From Pacificimonas pallii (GTDB lineage: Bacteria > Pseudomonadota > Alphaproteobacteria > Sphingomonadales > Sphingomonadaceae): a stretch of DNA of 64,000 nt. Numbering within the stretch: position 1 is the stretch's first letter; each line of letters opens with the position of its first letter. Positions 27,151-34,952 of this stretch are shown one piece after another. Made by a program: the position numbers and the translations under genes. The notes beneath the pieces are model-generated. The model saw only the letters and a list, made by a program, of their open reading frames with translations. It did no database searches and had not been told where the DNA came from. The stretch covers positions 1,013,305 through 1,077,304 of the forward strand of contig NZ_JAGSPA010000001.1 in assembly GCF_019204005.1 (NCBI RefSeq). The letters are read 5' to 3'.

Positions 27151-27708
27151 CTACACATGTTTGTTTTTGAGATTGCGATAGAGTGTCGCGTGGTGGCAGT
27201 TGAGCACTCTGGCAACCTCGCGTACAGACTGTCCCGTGTCGATCAGTCGCTTGCCCAAGTTGATCTGCTCGGCGCTTAGCTTGGATGGTCGACCAAATTT
27301 CACGCCCCGTTTCTTCGCCGCCTCCCCGCCCGAAGATGTGCGCTCGCGGATCAGCTCGCGCTCAAATTCAGCGATGCCGGCGAACACGGTCAATACCATT
27401 CGTCCAGCTGGCGATGTCGTGTCGGCCCAAGGCTCAGCCAGCGATCTTAGGCCAGCTTCCACGTCAGTAAGCTGCTAAGCGATATCGAGCAGGTCGCGTG
27501 TCGAACGGGCAAGCCGGTCAAGGCGGGTGACCACCAGCACGTCTTCTGCGCGCAGATGCTCCATTAATCGCGAGAGCTCCGGTCGGTCGCGCTTTGCGCC
27601 GGACTGCTTTTCCTCAAACACACGTCCGCATCCAGCTTCACGCAGCTCGGTTCGCTGCTGCCGTAGGTCCTGATCGTCCGTAGACACGCGGGCATATCCA
27701 ATCAGCAT
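27151..27708 (-). pseudogene. Serine resolvase/invertase interrupted by an amber codon
   Basis: Start MLIGYARVSTDDQDL contains the catalytic Ser; then RPELSRLMEHLRAEDVLVVT and RLDRLARSTRDLLDIA. An in-frame TAG at 27475-27477 interrupts, and the same frame continues QLTDVEAGLRSLAEPWAD, FERELIRERTSSGG and a terminal helix-turn-helix (SVREVARVLNCHHATLYRNL). Both halves are full-length for a Tn3-type resolvase of about 185 residues, so a single nonsense change explains the break. Remaining products would be a catalytic fragment and, from an internal start, a DNA-binding fragment. Confidence 0.85.
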
Positions 27709-27749
27709 GTCGCAGATATGGTGCGAAACCCTTTCGTTTTGCAACCGAC

Positions 27750-27822
27750 TTTTGCGACAAGAGCTTCCGAGCAGCCACAAAGCATTCGGTCTCTGTCGCA
27801 GAACTTAGGATTTTCGCGACAG
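27750..27822. promoter_or_regulatory. Putative res/recombination site upstream of resolvase
   Basis: CTGTCGC at 27793-27799 and GCGACAG at 27816-27822 form a perfect inverted repeat spanning 30 bp, the size of one serine-resolvase dimer site. A further half-site-like TTTTGCGACA lies at about 27750-27759. It is positioned just upstream of the resolvase start, where res sites usually are. Confidence 0.45.
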
Positions 27823-27897
27823 CACGTAATCCGTGGCAGGGGCTTCCCCAAATCCAATCAATTCCTTATCTGGGTCATTGCCCGTCGGTCAGTCCCG

Positions 27898-28027
27898 CGG
27901 GTGAGGCTTAGTAACCTCAAACCGTCACGGCCGGTCGAACCAGTTTCGGCCGGGTGGCCGTCGCGTATGTCCAGGGTCCGCCTAAAGGTGGCGGCGCCTT
28001 GTGATGACGCAGGGTTACTAACACCCG
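27898..28027 (+). ncRNA. Candidate structured RNA or mRNA leader of about 130 nt
   Basis: CGGGTG (27898-27903) and TTAGTAACC (27908-27916) pair exactly with CACCCG (28022-28027) and GGTTACTAA (28013-28021), giving a 15-bp closing stem with a 4-nt bulge. Inside, ACGGCC (27927-27932) plus GGTCGAA (27933-27939) pair with TTCGGCC (27945-27951) plus GGCCGT (27956-27961): a 13-bp hairpin with one G-U pair and a 4-nt bulge. CCGCC (27978-27982) closes a second hairpin with GGTGG or GGCGG around 27987-27994. It ends 38 nt before the start at 28066. It matches no RNA family I know; strand is inferred from the downstream gene. Confidence 0.4.
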
Positions 28028-28065
28028 GCTCGGGTCCGCCTCTTGATCAGATGGGAGGGGACCGG

Positions 28066-28200
28066 ATGAGGGCCGCAAAGAATTTCGCAATCTTGATTTC
28101 AGCAGCGTTGATCCTGCCAATCCCGGTATCCGCTCAGGTCAACCACCAATGGAATGACTTCTGGGAGCCGTTGGTGGCAGCGAGAACGTCGACCGTGTGA
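28066..28200 (+). CDS. Signal-peptide-bearing short frame, 5' part of a possible split gene
   Basis: GGGAGGGG lies 5 nt upstream of this ATG. The 44-residue product is a clear signal peptide (MRAAKNFAILISAALILPIP ending VSAQ) plus a short mature stretch (VNHQWNDFWEPLVAARTSTV). Its TGA overlaps the GTG of the next frame (GTGTGA). Either it is a leader peptide coupled to the next gene or, more likely, the exported N terminus of one protein now in two frames. The next frame has no leader of its own. Confidence 0.5.
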   Translation: MRAAKNFAILISAALILPIPVSAQVNHQWNDFWEPLVAARTSTV

Positions 28201-28907
28201 GTGATGACTCACTAATTGCCCGACCGCTACGGGAGAAAGCCGATGAAATCGCTGGCGCGCGCTTCTTCAGGGAGCGCGGAAGCTCCGATCCGATGGCTGT
28301 CACCCAGCGCAGCTTGCGATCATTCGAACAAAGCTGTCGAACGCGGGGTGGCAGTGTTCCCGCTGCCGATGATGCGCGCACGGTCTCCTCTGGCGAACGG
28401 GTGATCGCTCACCTTGTTCAGCCAACTGGCATGCGCCACCAATGGCGAGGTGAGGTTGCGATCTGTGATGGCAGTGATGGGGAACCGATCGCTGGCTTCG
28501 TGTCACTCGTGAAAGACAACTCCGAAATCCACCGCAGCGGCGACGCCGGAAGCCAGCTGATCGGGGGATTGCTCGGCGGGCTTCGGAACACCACTGCAAT
28601 CTACCTGTTTCGTGCGGATCGCTGGCCTACAGCCACTGATGCAACGGTTCTCTCATCAGTTGAAGAGCGGTGGGATGCCGATTCCGAGGCGCGCATGCTC
28701 GCAGCGCGGCAGGAGGCGGAGGAATTCCAAGCCAATTTGGCGATTGGTTACGAGACCAATTGCGGCACTGTAATCGACGTTCGAGGGCCAATGGCGGAAG
28801 TGGCAGTCCCAACAAACCGACGCGCGCCAAATGGAGAAGCGATATTCTGGTCACGCAAGGAGCGTCTTTTTCCGCCCGGACATGGCGTCTGCACGTACGG
28901 CTTGTGA
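28197..28907 (+). CDS. Unknown protein, probably exported in its intact form
   Basis: Open for 236 residues from a GTG that overlaps the stop of the signal-peptide frame. No family is recognised. A helical, charged N-terminal third (SLIARPLREKADEIAGARFF) is followed by a region with turn-rich segments (GFVSLVKDNSEIHRSGDAGS) and ends in a basic region with GHGVCTYGL. A tail-end helix LAARQEAEEFQANLAIGYET is present. Its role is open. If joined with the upstream frame it would be a secreted protein of about 280 residues. Confidence 0.55.
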   Translation: MSDDSLIARPLREKADEIAGARFFRERGSSDPMAVTQRSLRSFEQSCRTRGGSVPAADDARTVSSGERVIAHLVQPTGMRHQWRGEVAICDGSDGEPIAGFVSLVKDNSEIHRSGDAGSQLIGGLLGGLRNTTAIYLFRADRWPTATDATVLSSVEERWDADSEARMLAARQEAEEFQANLAIGYETNCGTVIDVRGPMAEVAVPTNRRAPNGEAIFWSRKERLFPPGHGVCTYGL

Positions 28908-29029
28908 CGACCCTTCACGTAATGACCGCTCTTGGGTGGCACGCGCCTATTTGGTTGCGTCTAGGATTGGGTGAGAGCGGACAAAGTAACGCGAGCAGTC
29001 TTTCTTGGAGGATCGTTTGGTGGCCAGGC

Positions 29030-29629
29030 CTATGCATGGGAAGCCAATATCTCCAGCACACGTGCGAGCGCCTGATCAGCAGGATCTTCCTCTTGCATCA
29101 ACGCGTAGCTGCCGGTGAGCCATAAAGAGCAATGACCATGCACCGTTGCGATCAAAGATCGGACAAGGCGGCGTCCTTCGCCGCTATCTCCGAAGCCCAG
29201 TGTTAAGCTGACTTCGCGGTCGACAATTCCGGTAAGCGCCTCGCGAGCAAGTGTGTCCTCGGGTGGGATTTCTATCGACCGGTCAATACGGTGATCGTAG
29301 ATCGCCATCCAGGTATTGCGGTTGGTTTCTGCGAACTCAAAATAGGCTCGCACTAATGCTTCAATGCGCGAAGCAGGATCGTTGGTTGCCTTCGCTAACG
29401 CGGCCTCCAACCAAGCGGACCACAAGCGGAATGTCTGACTGTTGATCGCAATCAGATAGCCATCAAGCCCGCCAAACACATTGTAGATCGTGCCTACGGA
29501 GTAGCCTGCGCGCCGTGCAGCTTCGCGACCAGAAAACTTCGCAAAACCCTTCTCCGCCATCAGTTCGTGCCCGCGATTGATTAGCAAAGCGCGCAGCTCA
29601 GAAGCGGTGTGGTCAGATCGTCTTCCCAT
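29030..29629 (-). CDS. TetR/AcrR-family transcriptional regulator
   Basis: Start MGRRSDHTASEL is chosen over an ATG ten codons upstream because it directly precedes the DNA-binding domain. Residues 10-60 form the TetR helix-turn-helix (LINRGHELMAEKGFAKFSGR, EAARRAGYSVGTIYNVFGG). The rest is the helical ligand/dimer domain with a TetR_C-type pattern (YFEFAETNRNTWMAIYDHR). It is divergent from a six-gene biosynthetic operon with about 100 bp between them. It probably represses that operon and itself, released by a small molecule. Confidence 0.9.
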   Translation of the reverse strand: MGRRSDHTASELRALLINRGHELMAEKGFAKFSGREAARRAGYSVGTIYNVFGGLDGYLIAINSQTFRLWSAWLEAALAKATNDPASRIEALVRAYFEFAETNRNTWMAIYDHRIDRSIEIPPEDTLAREALTGIVDREVSLTLGFGDSGEGRRLVRSLIATVHGHCSLWLTGSYALMQEEDPADQALARVLEILASHA

Positions 29630-29650
29630 GTCATGCTTAATAACGCAGAA

Positions 29651-29687
29651 ATTGAACATTGTCTATTTTTTAATTGAACAGCGTCTA
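29651..29687. promoter_or_regulatory. Tandem operator-like repeats in the TetR / KAS III divergent region
   Basis: ATTGAACATTGTCTA at 29651-29665 recurs as ATTGAACAGCGTCTA at 29673-29687 (13 of 15 identical, 22-bp period, two helical turns). Each copy is an imperfect palindrome with AC/GT half sites (TGAAC..GTCTA), as expected for a TetR dimer. They sit directly before the TetR start and upstream of the synthase start, so one protein could control both directions. Confidence 0.55.
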
Positions 29688-29729
29688 ATTATGTGAGACT
29701 GTGTTAGCGAATCAACTGGAGGAACACTC

Positions 29730-30725
29730 GTGTTAAGCCGATTCAGGATTGCAGGCGCTGGCGCGTACAAACCGCGTAATGCGCTGACTTCGCGTGAAAT
29801 GGACGATGTCCATGGCTGCGCGGCAGGATGGACGGAAGGCGAGTTTGGCATCGCTTCGCGCCATGTAGCAGGTGATGCTGAGACTACATCAACTATGGCT
29901 GCAAAAGCGGCGAAGGTGGCGCTGGCTAATGCGGGCTGGGAAGGCAAATCGTTGGACGTCATTATCGGCGGTTGCGGCGTAATGGAACAGCCGATCCCAT
30001 CGACATCAGCGCTGGTGCAAGACAAGCTCGGCCTTGGCGCATCAGGCATCCCCTGTTTCGACGTCAATCAGACCTGCCTTTCCTTTGTGGCTGCCTTCGA
30101 CGTGGCGGCCATGGGGTTGGCTATAGGCCGTTGGAAGCGGGCTCTGGTGTATGCCAGCGACATCGCAACTGTTGGCCTCAATCCGGACGATCCTAAGACG
30201 CGTTCCATCTTCGGCGATGGAGCTGCTGCAATCGTGATTGAAGCAGATGAGCAAGGCACAAGCGGGCTGCTAAGCCAATCAAGTGTGACGATGGGTGCGC
30301 ATAATAATCTGGCTCAATTGCGCTCAGGCGGAACCAAGCTGCGCGTTAGCGAGGGGTACGAAGCTTTGGTGGAAGGCTCGTATTTTGAGATGGACGCGTT
30401 CGGCATTTTTAAAGCGGCTGCCAAAGCTCTACCGGGCGTGATCGAGCAGGCGCTCAGCGGCGCGAATATTACAAAGGACGATCTCGACTGCATCATCTGC
30501 CATCAAGCGAGCGCGCCGGGCGTAGAGCACGTCAAGCGTTTGTTTGGCCCTCGTGATGAGAGGGTGGTCAATATTTTTGCCGATCACGGCAACCAGATTG
30601 CGGCGTCTATCCCGACGGTGCTGGCTCACGCGCTTGAAACGGGTGCAGCGAAGCCGGGTGATACTATCATGCTGCTCGGCACGGCCGCAGGGATCAGCGC
30701 GACCGCGATGGTGGTGCGCATATGA
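29730..30725 (+). CDS. 3-oxoacyl-ACP synthase III-like (KAS III / OleA-like) enzyme
   Basis: GTG start with GGAGGA 7 nt upstream; 331 residues, normal for KAS III. The catalytic triad is intact: C116 in DVNQTCLSF, H258 in CIICHQASAPG and N288 in HGNQIAASIP. Such enzymes condense an acyl-CoA with a malonyl-ACP or second acyl group by Claisen chemistry. The context (no fatty-acid synthesis genes, all neighbours tailoring enzymes) points to secondary metabolism rather than housekeeping FabH. First gene of the operon; its stop overlaps the next start (ATGA). Confidence 0.88.
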   Translation: MLSRFRIAGAGAYKPRNALTSREMDDVHGCAAGWTEGEFGIASRHVAGDAETTSTMAAKAAKVALANAGWEGKSLDVIIGGCGVMEQPIPSTSALVQDKLGLGASGIPCFDVNQTCLSFVAAFDVAAMGLAIGRWKRALVYASDIATVGLNPDDPKTRSIFGDGAAAIVIEADEQGTSGLLSQSSVTMGAHNNLAQLRSGGTKLRVSEGYEALVEGSYFEMDAFGIFKAAAKALPGVIEQALSGANITKDDLDCIICHQASAPGVEHVKRLFGPRDERVVNIFADHGNQIAASIPTVLAHALETGAAKPGDTIMLLGTAAGISATAMVVRI

Positions 30726-31741
30726 GCGCGCAGTTCAAAGGGCGGCGTATCCTACTAACCGGCGCAACGGGCGGGCTTGGTTTCGCTTGCGCGCGTGAAC
30801 TGATTGCTCGCGGGCATGAAGTGCGTGCCGTTGGTCGGCAGTTGGAGCCTGGCCAAGCGCTTGAAGCCTTAGGCGCGGAGTTTCTCGCCTTCGACCTTGA
30901 AGAGGAACACGACCTGACCGCGCTGCTTCGAGGCTACGACAGCGTCATCCACGCGGCTGCTTTGTCCGCAAGCTGGGGTGGGCGTGAGGCGTTTGAGAGT
31001 GCGAATGTCGATGTGACGCGGCGTCTTTTGAATGCGGCCGCGAAGCGTAGCATAAAGCGTTTTGTCTTCATCTCCTCGCCGTCAATCTTTGCGAGCTTCG
31101 AGGACCGTGTCGGCATTGGTGAGAGTGATTTGCCCGTCGATCCTCCGCTCAACTATTATGCGCAATCCAAGCGTGCCGCGGAGCGCCTGGTGCTTGCGTC
31201 TCGCGATGACGCGCTTGCTTGCTCCGTTATCCGTCCACGTGCGCTCGTGGGGGAGGGCGACAGGGTGATCCTTCCCAAGCTTGTTGAGTTGGCCGCGCGT
31301 GAAAAGATCCCCATGCCGCGCGACGGAAAGGCTCTGATTGAGCTAACAGATCTGCGCGATGCAGCTTGGGCGATTTGCGAGGCGGAGGAACGTGCAGACG
31401 ATTTGAAGGGCCGCGCGATCAATATTTCTGGCGGCAATCCGCGCGCTGTGAAAGAGGTCGCTCAGCAGCTGGCTCAGGCACTTGGTAAATCCCCGCGTTT
31501 TGTGACGCCCCGGATGCCGCTTTTGCGGGTTTTGGCCGCGTCGTTGGAGGGGCTCGCAAAGCTTACAGGGCGTGAAGCGGAGCCGCTTCTCACTCGCTAT
31601 ACGCTAGCGACTTTGGCCTATTCGCAAAGCTTCGACCTAGCCCCTGCCAAGCGCCTGCTCGATTACGCCCCGCGCTATGATGGGCTGGCGACCTTGCTCG
31701 AACAGGCGCATCAAATGGCAGGCATGGGAGAACCAGCATGA
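30722..31741 (+). CDS. NAD(P)-dependent epimerase/dehydratase (extended SDR)
   Basis: 339 residues. The N-terminal ILLTGATGGLGFACARELIA is the GxxGxxG nucleotide-binding motif; NYYAQSKRAAERL has the catalytic YxxxK; SCSVIRPRALVGEGDRVILP follows as in 3-beta-HSD/OleD-like members. A reductase of this group paired with a KAS III-like synthase could reduce the beta-keto product, as OleD does after OleA; that parallel is inference. Start and stop overlap neighbours by four bases (ATGA at both ends). Confidence 0.88.
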   Translation: MSAQFKGRRILLTGATGGLGFACARELIARGHEVRAVGRQLEPGQALEALGAEFLAFDLEEEHDLTALLRGYDSVIHAAALSASWGGREAFESANVDVTRRLLNAAAKRSIKRFVFISSPSIFASFEDRVGIGESDLPVDPPLNYYAQSKRAAERLVLASRDDALACSVIRPRALVGEGDRVILPKLVELAAREKIPMPRDGKALIELTDLRDAAWAICEAEERADDLKGRAINISGGNPRAVKEVAQQLAQALGKSPRFVTPRMPLLRVLAASLEGLAKLTGREAEPLLTRYTLATLAYSQSFDLAPAKRLLDYAPRYDGLATLLEQAHQMAGMGEPA

Positions 31742-32586
31742 CCCGAGTAGGATTCCGCTGGTTGGAACGTGGCTCCACTCGCCATCCTGAGGTCATAACG
31801 CTTTCAGGCGGCAGCGTTTGTGCAGTCGATTTCCCGGCTCTCGTTGGGGTGATTAAGCACCCAACGCGCGGGTTTTTCCTGTTCGACACCGGCTATGATT
31901 CTGCTTTCGAGGAAGCGACTGACCCGTTCCCCGAGCGCTTTTATCGCTGGACGACTCCGGTTGAGCTCGGCGCCGACCTTGAGTGGCAGACCTGGCTCAA
32001 GATGCACGATATCGACGAAACGCAGATTGCGGGCACCATAGTCTCGCATTTCCACGGCGACCACGTTGCTGGCATGCGGCACCTGGCGGAAAAGCCGATC
32101 TATTGCGCAAAGGCGGGGCTGATCGCTTTGCGTAAGCCGGGCCGCTTTGGCCGTGTGCGGCAGGGGCTTCTTGGCGGGTTGGTGCCGGAGAATGTGGATG
32201 CGAGCGCACATTTCTTTGAGGATGCGCCTGAGCGTCCTCTGCCCGGTGCATTTGCCCCGTTTGACAGTGGCCGCGATATTCTGGGCGATGGCAGCCTGCT
32301 TGCGGTTGAATTGCCGGGGCATTGCGCGGGCCATTGGGGTCTTGCTCTTACGACCGAGGCCGGTCAGGCCGTGCTACTCGCTGCCGACGCCGTGTGGTCG
32401 GGCAAAGCGATCAAAGAGCGCCGCCCTCCGCCGCGTATCACGACCGCTTTGCTGGGCGATACGCGCTCCTACCGCGAGACGCTTGATCTGCTTCACGCCG
32501 CATCGGTCAATAATGGTGAGCTGGCGATCCTACCCTCACATTGCGCCCAAAATGCGCGCGCTTTCCGAGGTGATGATGAGACCTGA
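31738..32586 (+). CDS. Metallo-beta-lactamase-fold hydrolase
   Basis: 282 residues. The dinuclear metal motif is intact: IVSHFHGDHVAGM with H104, H106, D108 and H109, then a later His in PGHCAGHWGL and Asp in LLAADAVW. It lacks a signal peptide, so it is cytoplasmic. The layout resembles AHL-lactonase-like and thioester-hydrolase members. In this operon it may release or open a lactone or thioester intermediate. Overlaps both neighbours. Confidence 0.88.
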   Translation: MTRVGFRWLERGSTRHPEVITLSGGSVCAVDFPALVGVIKHPTRGFFLFDTGYDSAFEEATDPFPERFYRWTTPVELGADLEWQTWLKMHDIDETQIAGTIVSHFHGDHVAGMRHLAEKPIYCAKAGLIALRKPGRFGRVRQGLLGGLVPENVDASAHFFEDAPERPLPGAFAPFDSGRDILGDGSLLAVELPGHCAGHWGLALTTEAGQAVLLAADAVWSGKAIKERRPPPRITTALLGDTRSYRETLDLLHAASVNNGELAILPSHCAQNARAFRGDDET

Positions 32587-33808
32587 ACTAATCTTGGCCT
32601 CATGGTGGCGAACGCGCCAGGCATTGCGCATGTCTGCTGAGAGACTGGCACAGCACCGCGCACGTTTTTGGTCGCAATTGCAGCCCTGGATTGCGCTCAC
32701 ACCTGCGCTCGCCTCGCATTATGGCGAGCCGCTTGCGCGCTTTCCGATCGTTGAGCCAAGCGATCTACGCGCTGACTACGGGGCGTGGAACTCCCATGGA
32801 AAAAGCGATGCGGAGCTTCGTCGTCTGGCTAATGCTGCAGAAGCTGGTGAACTGGCCGAAAAAGAACTCAGCGCGGGCTGGTCAACGGGAACAAGCGGCG
32901 ACAATCGCGGCTTGTTTCTCGCTGATAGTGCAGAGCGTGCGGATTATGTCGGGCAGAGCTTGGCGCGGTTGCTTCCGGCACCTGCGCTCCTGAAAAAACA
33001 ACGTCTGGCGCTCCATTTGAGGGCGAGTAATTCGCTCTACAGCGATGTGAAAGGTGGGCGCTTTGCGTTTAAACATATCCCGCTTGTGCACGATATTGAG
33101 GATGTGGCCGAGCAACTCCAAACCTTCTCACCCACTATCCTGATTGCCCCGCCTCATAGGCTTCTGGACCTTGCCAAAGTCGGACTGCACCTACCCGATT
33201 TGCGCTATCTCTTTTGTGGCAGTGAGCCGATTAGCCAGTGCGAGAGGGATGTCATTAAGCAAGCCTTCTGCATGAGGCCGCGCTCCATTTATCAGGCGAC
33301 CGAGGGCTTTCTGGCTGCAGACTGCGAGCATGGGCGCTTGCATCTCAACGAATACGCCATTGAATTTGAGCTGGAGCCAGTGCCGGGCACGAAAGGCTTC
33401 CGCCCGATCATCACGGATCTTCGCCGCAAGAGCCAGCCGATTGTGCGGCTGCGCTCAGACGACTTTATCGAGCTTGATGAACGTCCTTGTTTCTGTGGCT
33501 TTGGTGGGCGCGCCATTCTGCCGCCTCAAGGTAGGGTGAGCGATCTGTGGCATATCAGTGGCCGCGTTCTCACGCCTAGGCAAATTGTAGAGGCGGTTGA
33601 GGCTGAGCTTGGTGGGGCGGTGCCGTGGCAGGCAATTGCGGACTCCCGCAAAGTGACATTGCAGGTTGCTCCTGATGACGAAACGAATTTAGCTGAACGA
33701 GCAGGCGAGGCGCTATCAAAACTCGTTGGTCTCGACCCAACCGTCGTGCAGAATCTCGAAAAATGGACCGGGCCGAAGCGGCGCAAAGTGATGTGGGCGG
33801 ATGGGTAA
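32573..33808 (+). CDS. F390-synthetase-like adenylate-forming enzyme
   Basis: The start is chosen at the ATG pair (MMRPELIL) overlapping the previous stop by 14 nt; the frame is open to 32147 but that part is inside the MBL gene. 411 residues. GWSTGTSGDNRGLFL is the phosphate-binding loop of ANL enzymes; IYQATEGFLAADC corresponds to the adenine-binding motif and IVRLRSDDFI to the ribose-binding Asp motif. It resembles the PaaK/coenzyme-F390 synthetase branch. It probably activates a carboxylic acid as acyl-AMP for transfer to an amine, alcohol or thiol. Confidence 0.85.
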   Translation: MMRPELILASWWRTRQALRMSAERLAQHRARFWSQLQPWIALTPALASHYGEPLARFPIVEPSDLRADYGAWNSHGKSDAELRRLANAAEAGELAEKELSAGWSTGTSGDNRGLFLADSAERADYVGQSLARLLPAPALLKKQRLALHLRASNSLYSDVKGGRFAFKHIPLVHDIEDVAEQLQTFSPTILIAPPHRLLDLAKVGLHLPDLRYLFCGSEPISQCERDVIKQAFCMRPRSIYQATEGFLAADCEHGRLHLNEYAIEFELEPVPGTKGFRPIITDLRRKSQPIVRLRSDDFIELDERPCFCGFGGRAILPPQGRVSDLWHISGRVLTPRQIVEAVEAELGGAVPWQAIADSRKVTLQVAPDDETNLAERAGEALSKLVGLDPTVVQNLEKWTGPKRRKVMWADG

Positions 33809-34952
33809 AGCTGTGCTCATCACCGGAGCGCGCGCGGCTGCGGCGCTCGATATGGCGCGCGATTTTACGACTGCGGGATGGGATGTGCATCTGGCCGATA
33901 GCGTGCCTGTGCGCATGGCGCGTTGGTCGTCCGTGCCTGCTACACATCACCTGTATCCTGCTCCGCGCCAAGAAGGAACCGCGTTCCAAGCGTGCATAGA
34001 GCGGCTGGTCGACGCCCATCATATCGACCTAATTGTGCCCACTTGCGAAGAGGTGTTCCACTTGGCCGCGCCCGCACTGACAGAGGCTATTGGCGATCGC
34101 CTGTTCGCGCCTGACGTTGGGATGCTGGCCAAGCTTCATGACAAGCTGCAATTTGCGCAAGCTGCAGCGGAATGGGGCCTAACTTCACCCGAGAGCCACG
34201 TAATTGATAGCGCCGAAGACTTGGAGCGCTTTGCTACCAATAGTCGCGACTGGGTATTTAAACCGCGCATGAGTCGCTTTGGTGAGCAGACTTTGGTGGC
34301 GCCTGAGGCGAGGGCGCTTGAGTTAGTCAATCCGCAGGGCTGGATGGCTCAGAAATATGTGCGCGGTGAGGAGGCTTGTGTGCACGCGGTTGCTCATAAC
34401 GGCGAGTTGGTCGCGTGTTCTAGCTACTCTTCCCGCTGGCGGCTGAATGGCGGTGCTAGTTTCGTCTTTGAGCCACTCGATGAAGCGCGCCATGAGCAGC
34501 TTCTCGAAGTTGCGAAGACGCTCATAGAGCGCGGCGCGTTGCATGGTCAATTTGGCTTCGACGTAATCTTCGATGAGAGCGGCAGGCCGAACCTGCTTGA
34601 GTGCAATCCCAGAGCTACAAGCGGCGTGCATTTGCTGGTGGGCGACGGACAATTGGCACGCTCTATTGGTTTGGGCGAGCCAACCCCGGAAACGCCTCCT
34701 GAGACCTGTTATCTCGGCCTAGCTATGGTCCTGTTCGGTCTGCCGCAAGCCTTTGCCAATGGGCGCCTCTGCGAATGGCGCGAGACTTGGCAGAAAGGCC
34801 GCGATGTCCTCTCGCGCTCTAGTGACCGCAAGCCAATATTGGGTGCATTGATAGATGCGGGGCTTTTTGCGCTCACAGGCTTCAAGCACGGCATGTCGAC
34901 CAACGCAGCGACGACCTATGATATTGAATGGAACGGTGAGGAGTTCGCCTGA
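33801..34952 (+). CDS. ATP-grasp ligase (carboxylate-amine/thiol type)
   Basis: 383 residues. The N-terminal Rossmann-like part starts VLITGARAAAALDMARDF. The ATP-grasp core follows: RDWVFKPRMSRFGEQTLV (ATP-binding Lys), WMAQKYVRGEEACVHAV, FGFDVIFDESGRPNLLECNP (metal-binding Glu and Asn). Members join a carboxylate, via acyl phosphate, to an amine or thiol. Together with the adenylating enzyme before it, the operon offers two separate carboxylate-activation steps. It overlaps the previous gene by 8 nt and the next by one base (TGATG). Confidence 0.87.
   Translation: MGKAVLITGARAAAALDMARDFTTAGWDVHLADSVPVRMARWSSVPATHHLYPAPRQEGTAFQACIERLVDAHHIDLIVPTCEEVFHLAAPALTEAIGDRLFAPDVGMLAKLHDKLQFAQAAAEWGLTSPESHVIDSAEDLERFATNSRDWVFKPRMSRFGEQTLVAPEARALELVNPQGWMAQKYVRGEEACVHAVAHNGELVACSSYSSRWRLNGGASFVFEPLDEARHEQLLEVAKTLIERGALHGQFGFDVIFDESGRPNLLECNPRATSGVHLLVGDGQLARSIGLGEPTPETPPETCYLGLAMVLFGLPQAFANGRLCEWRETWQKGRDVLSRSSDRKPILGALIDAGLFALTGFKHGMSTNAATTYDIEWNGEEFA

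Noticed and set aside
27898..28027. Integron attC site as explanation for the paired arms
   Set aside because: The outer arms do not contain the RYYYAAC/GTTRRRY core pair in the required positions, and no integron integrase or cassette array is present.
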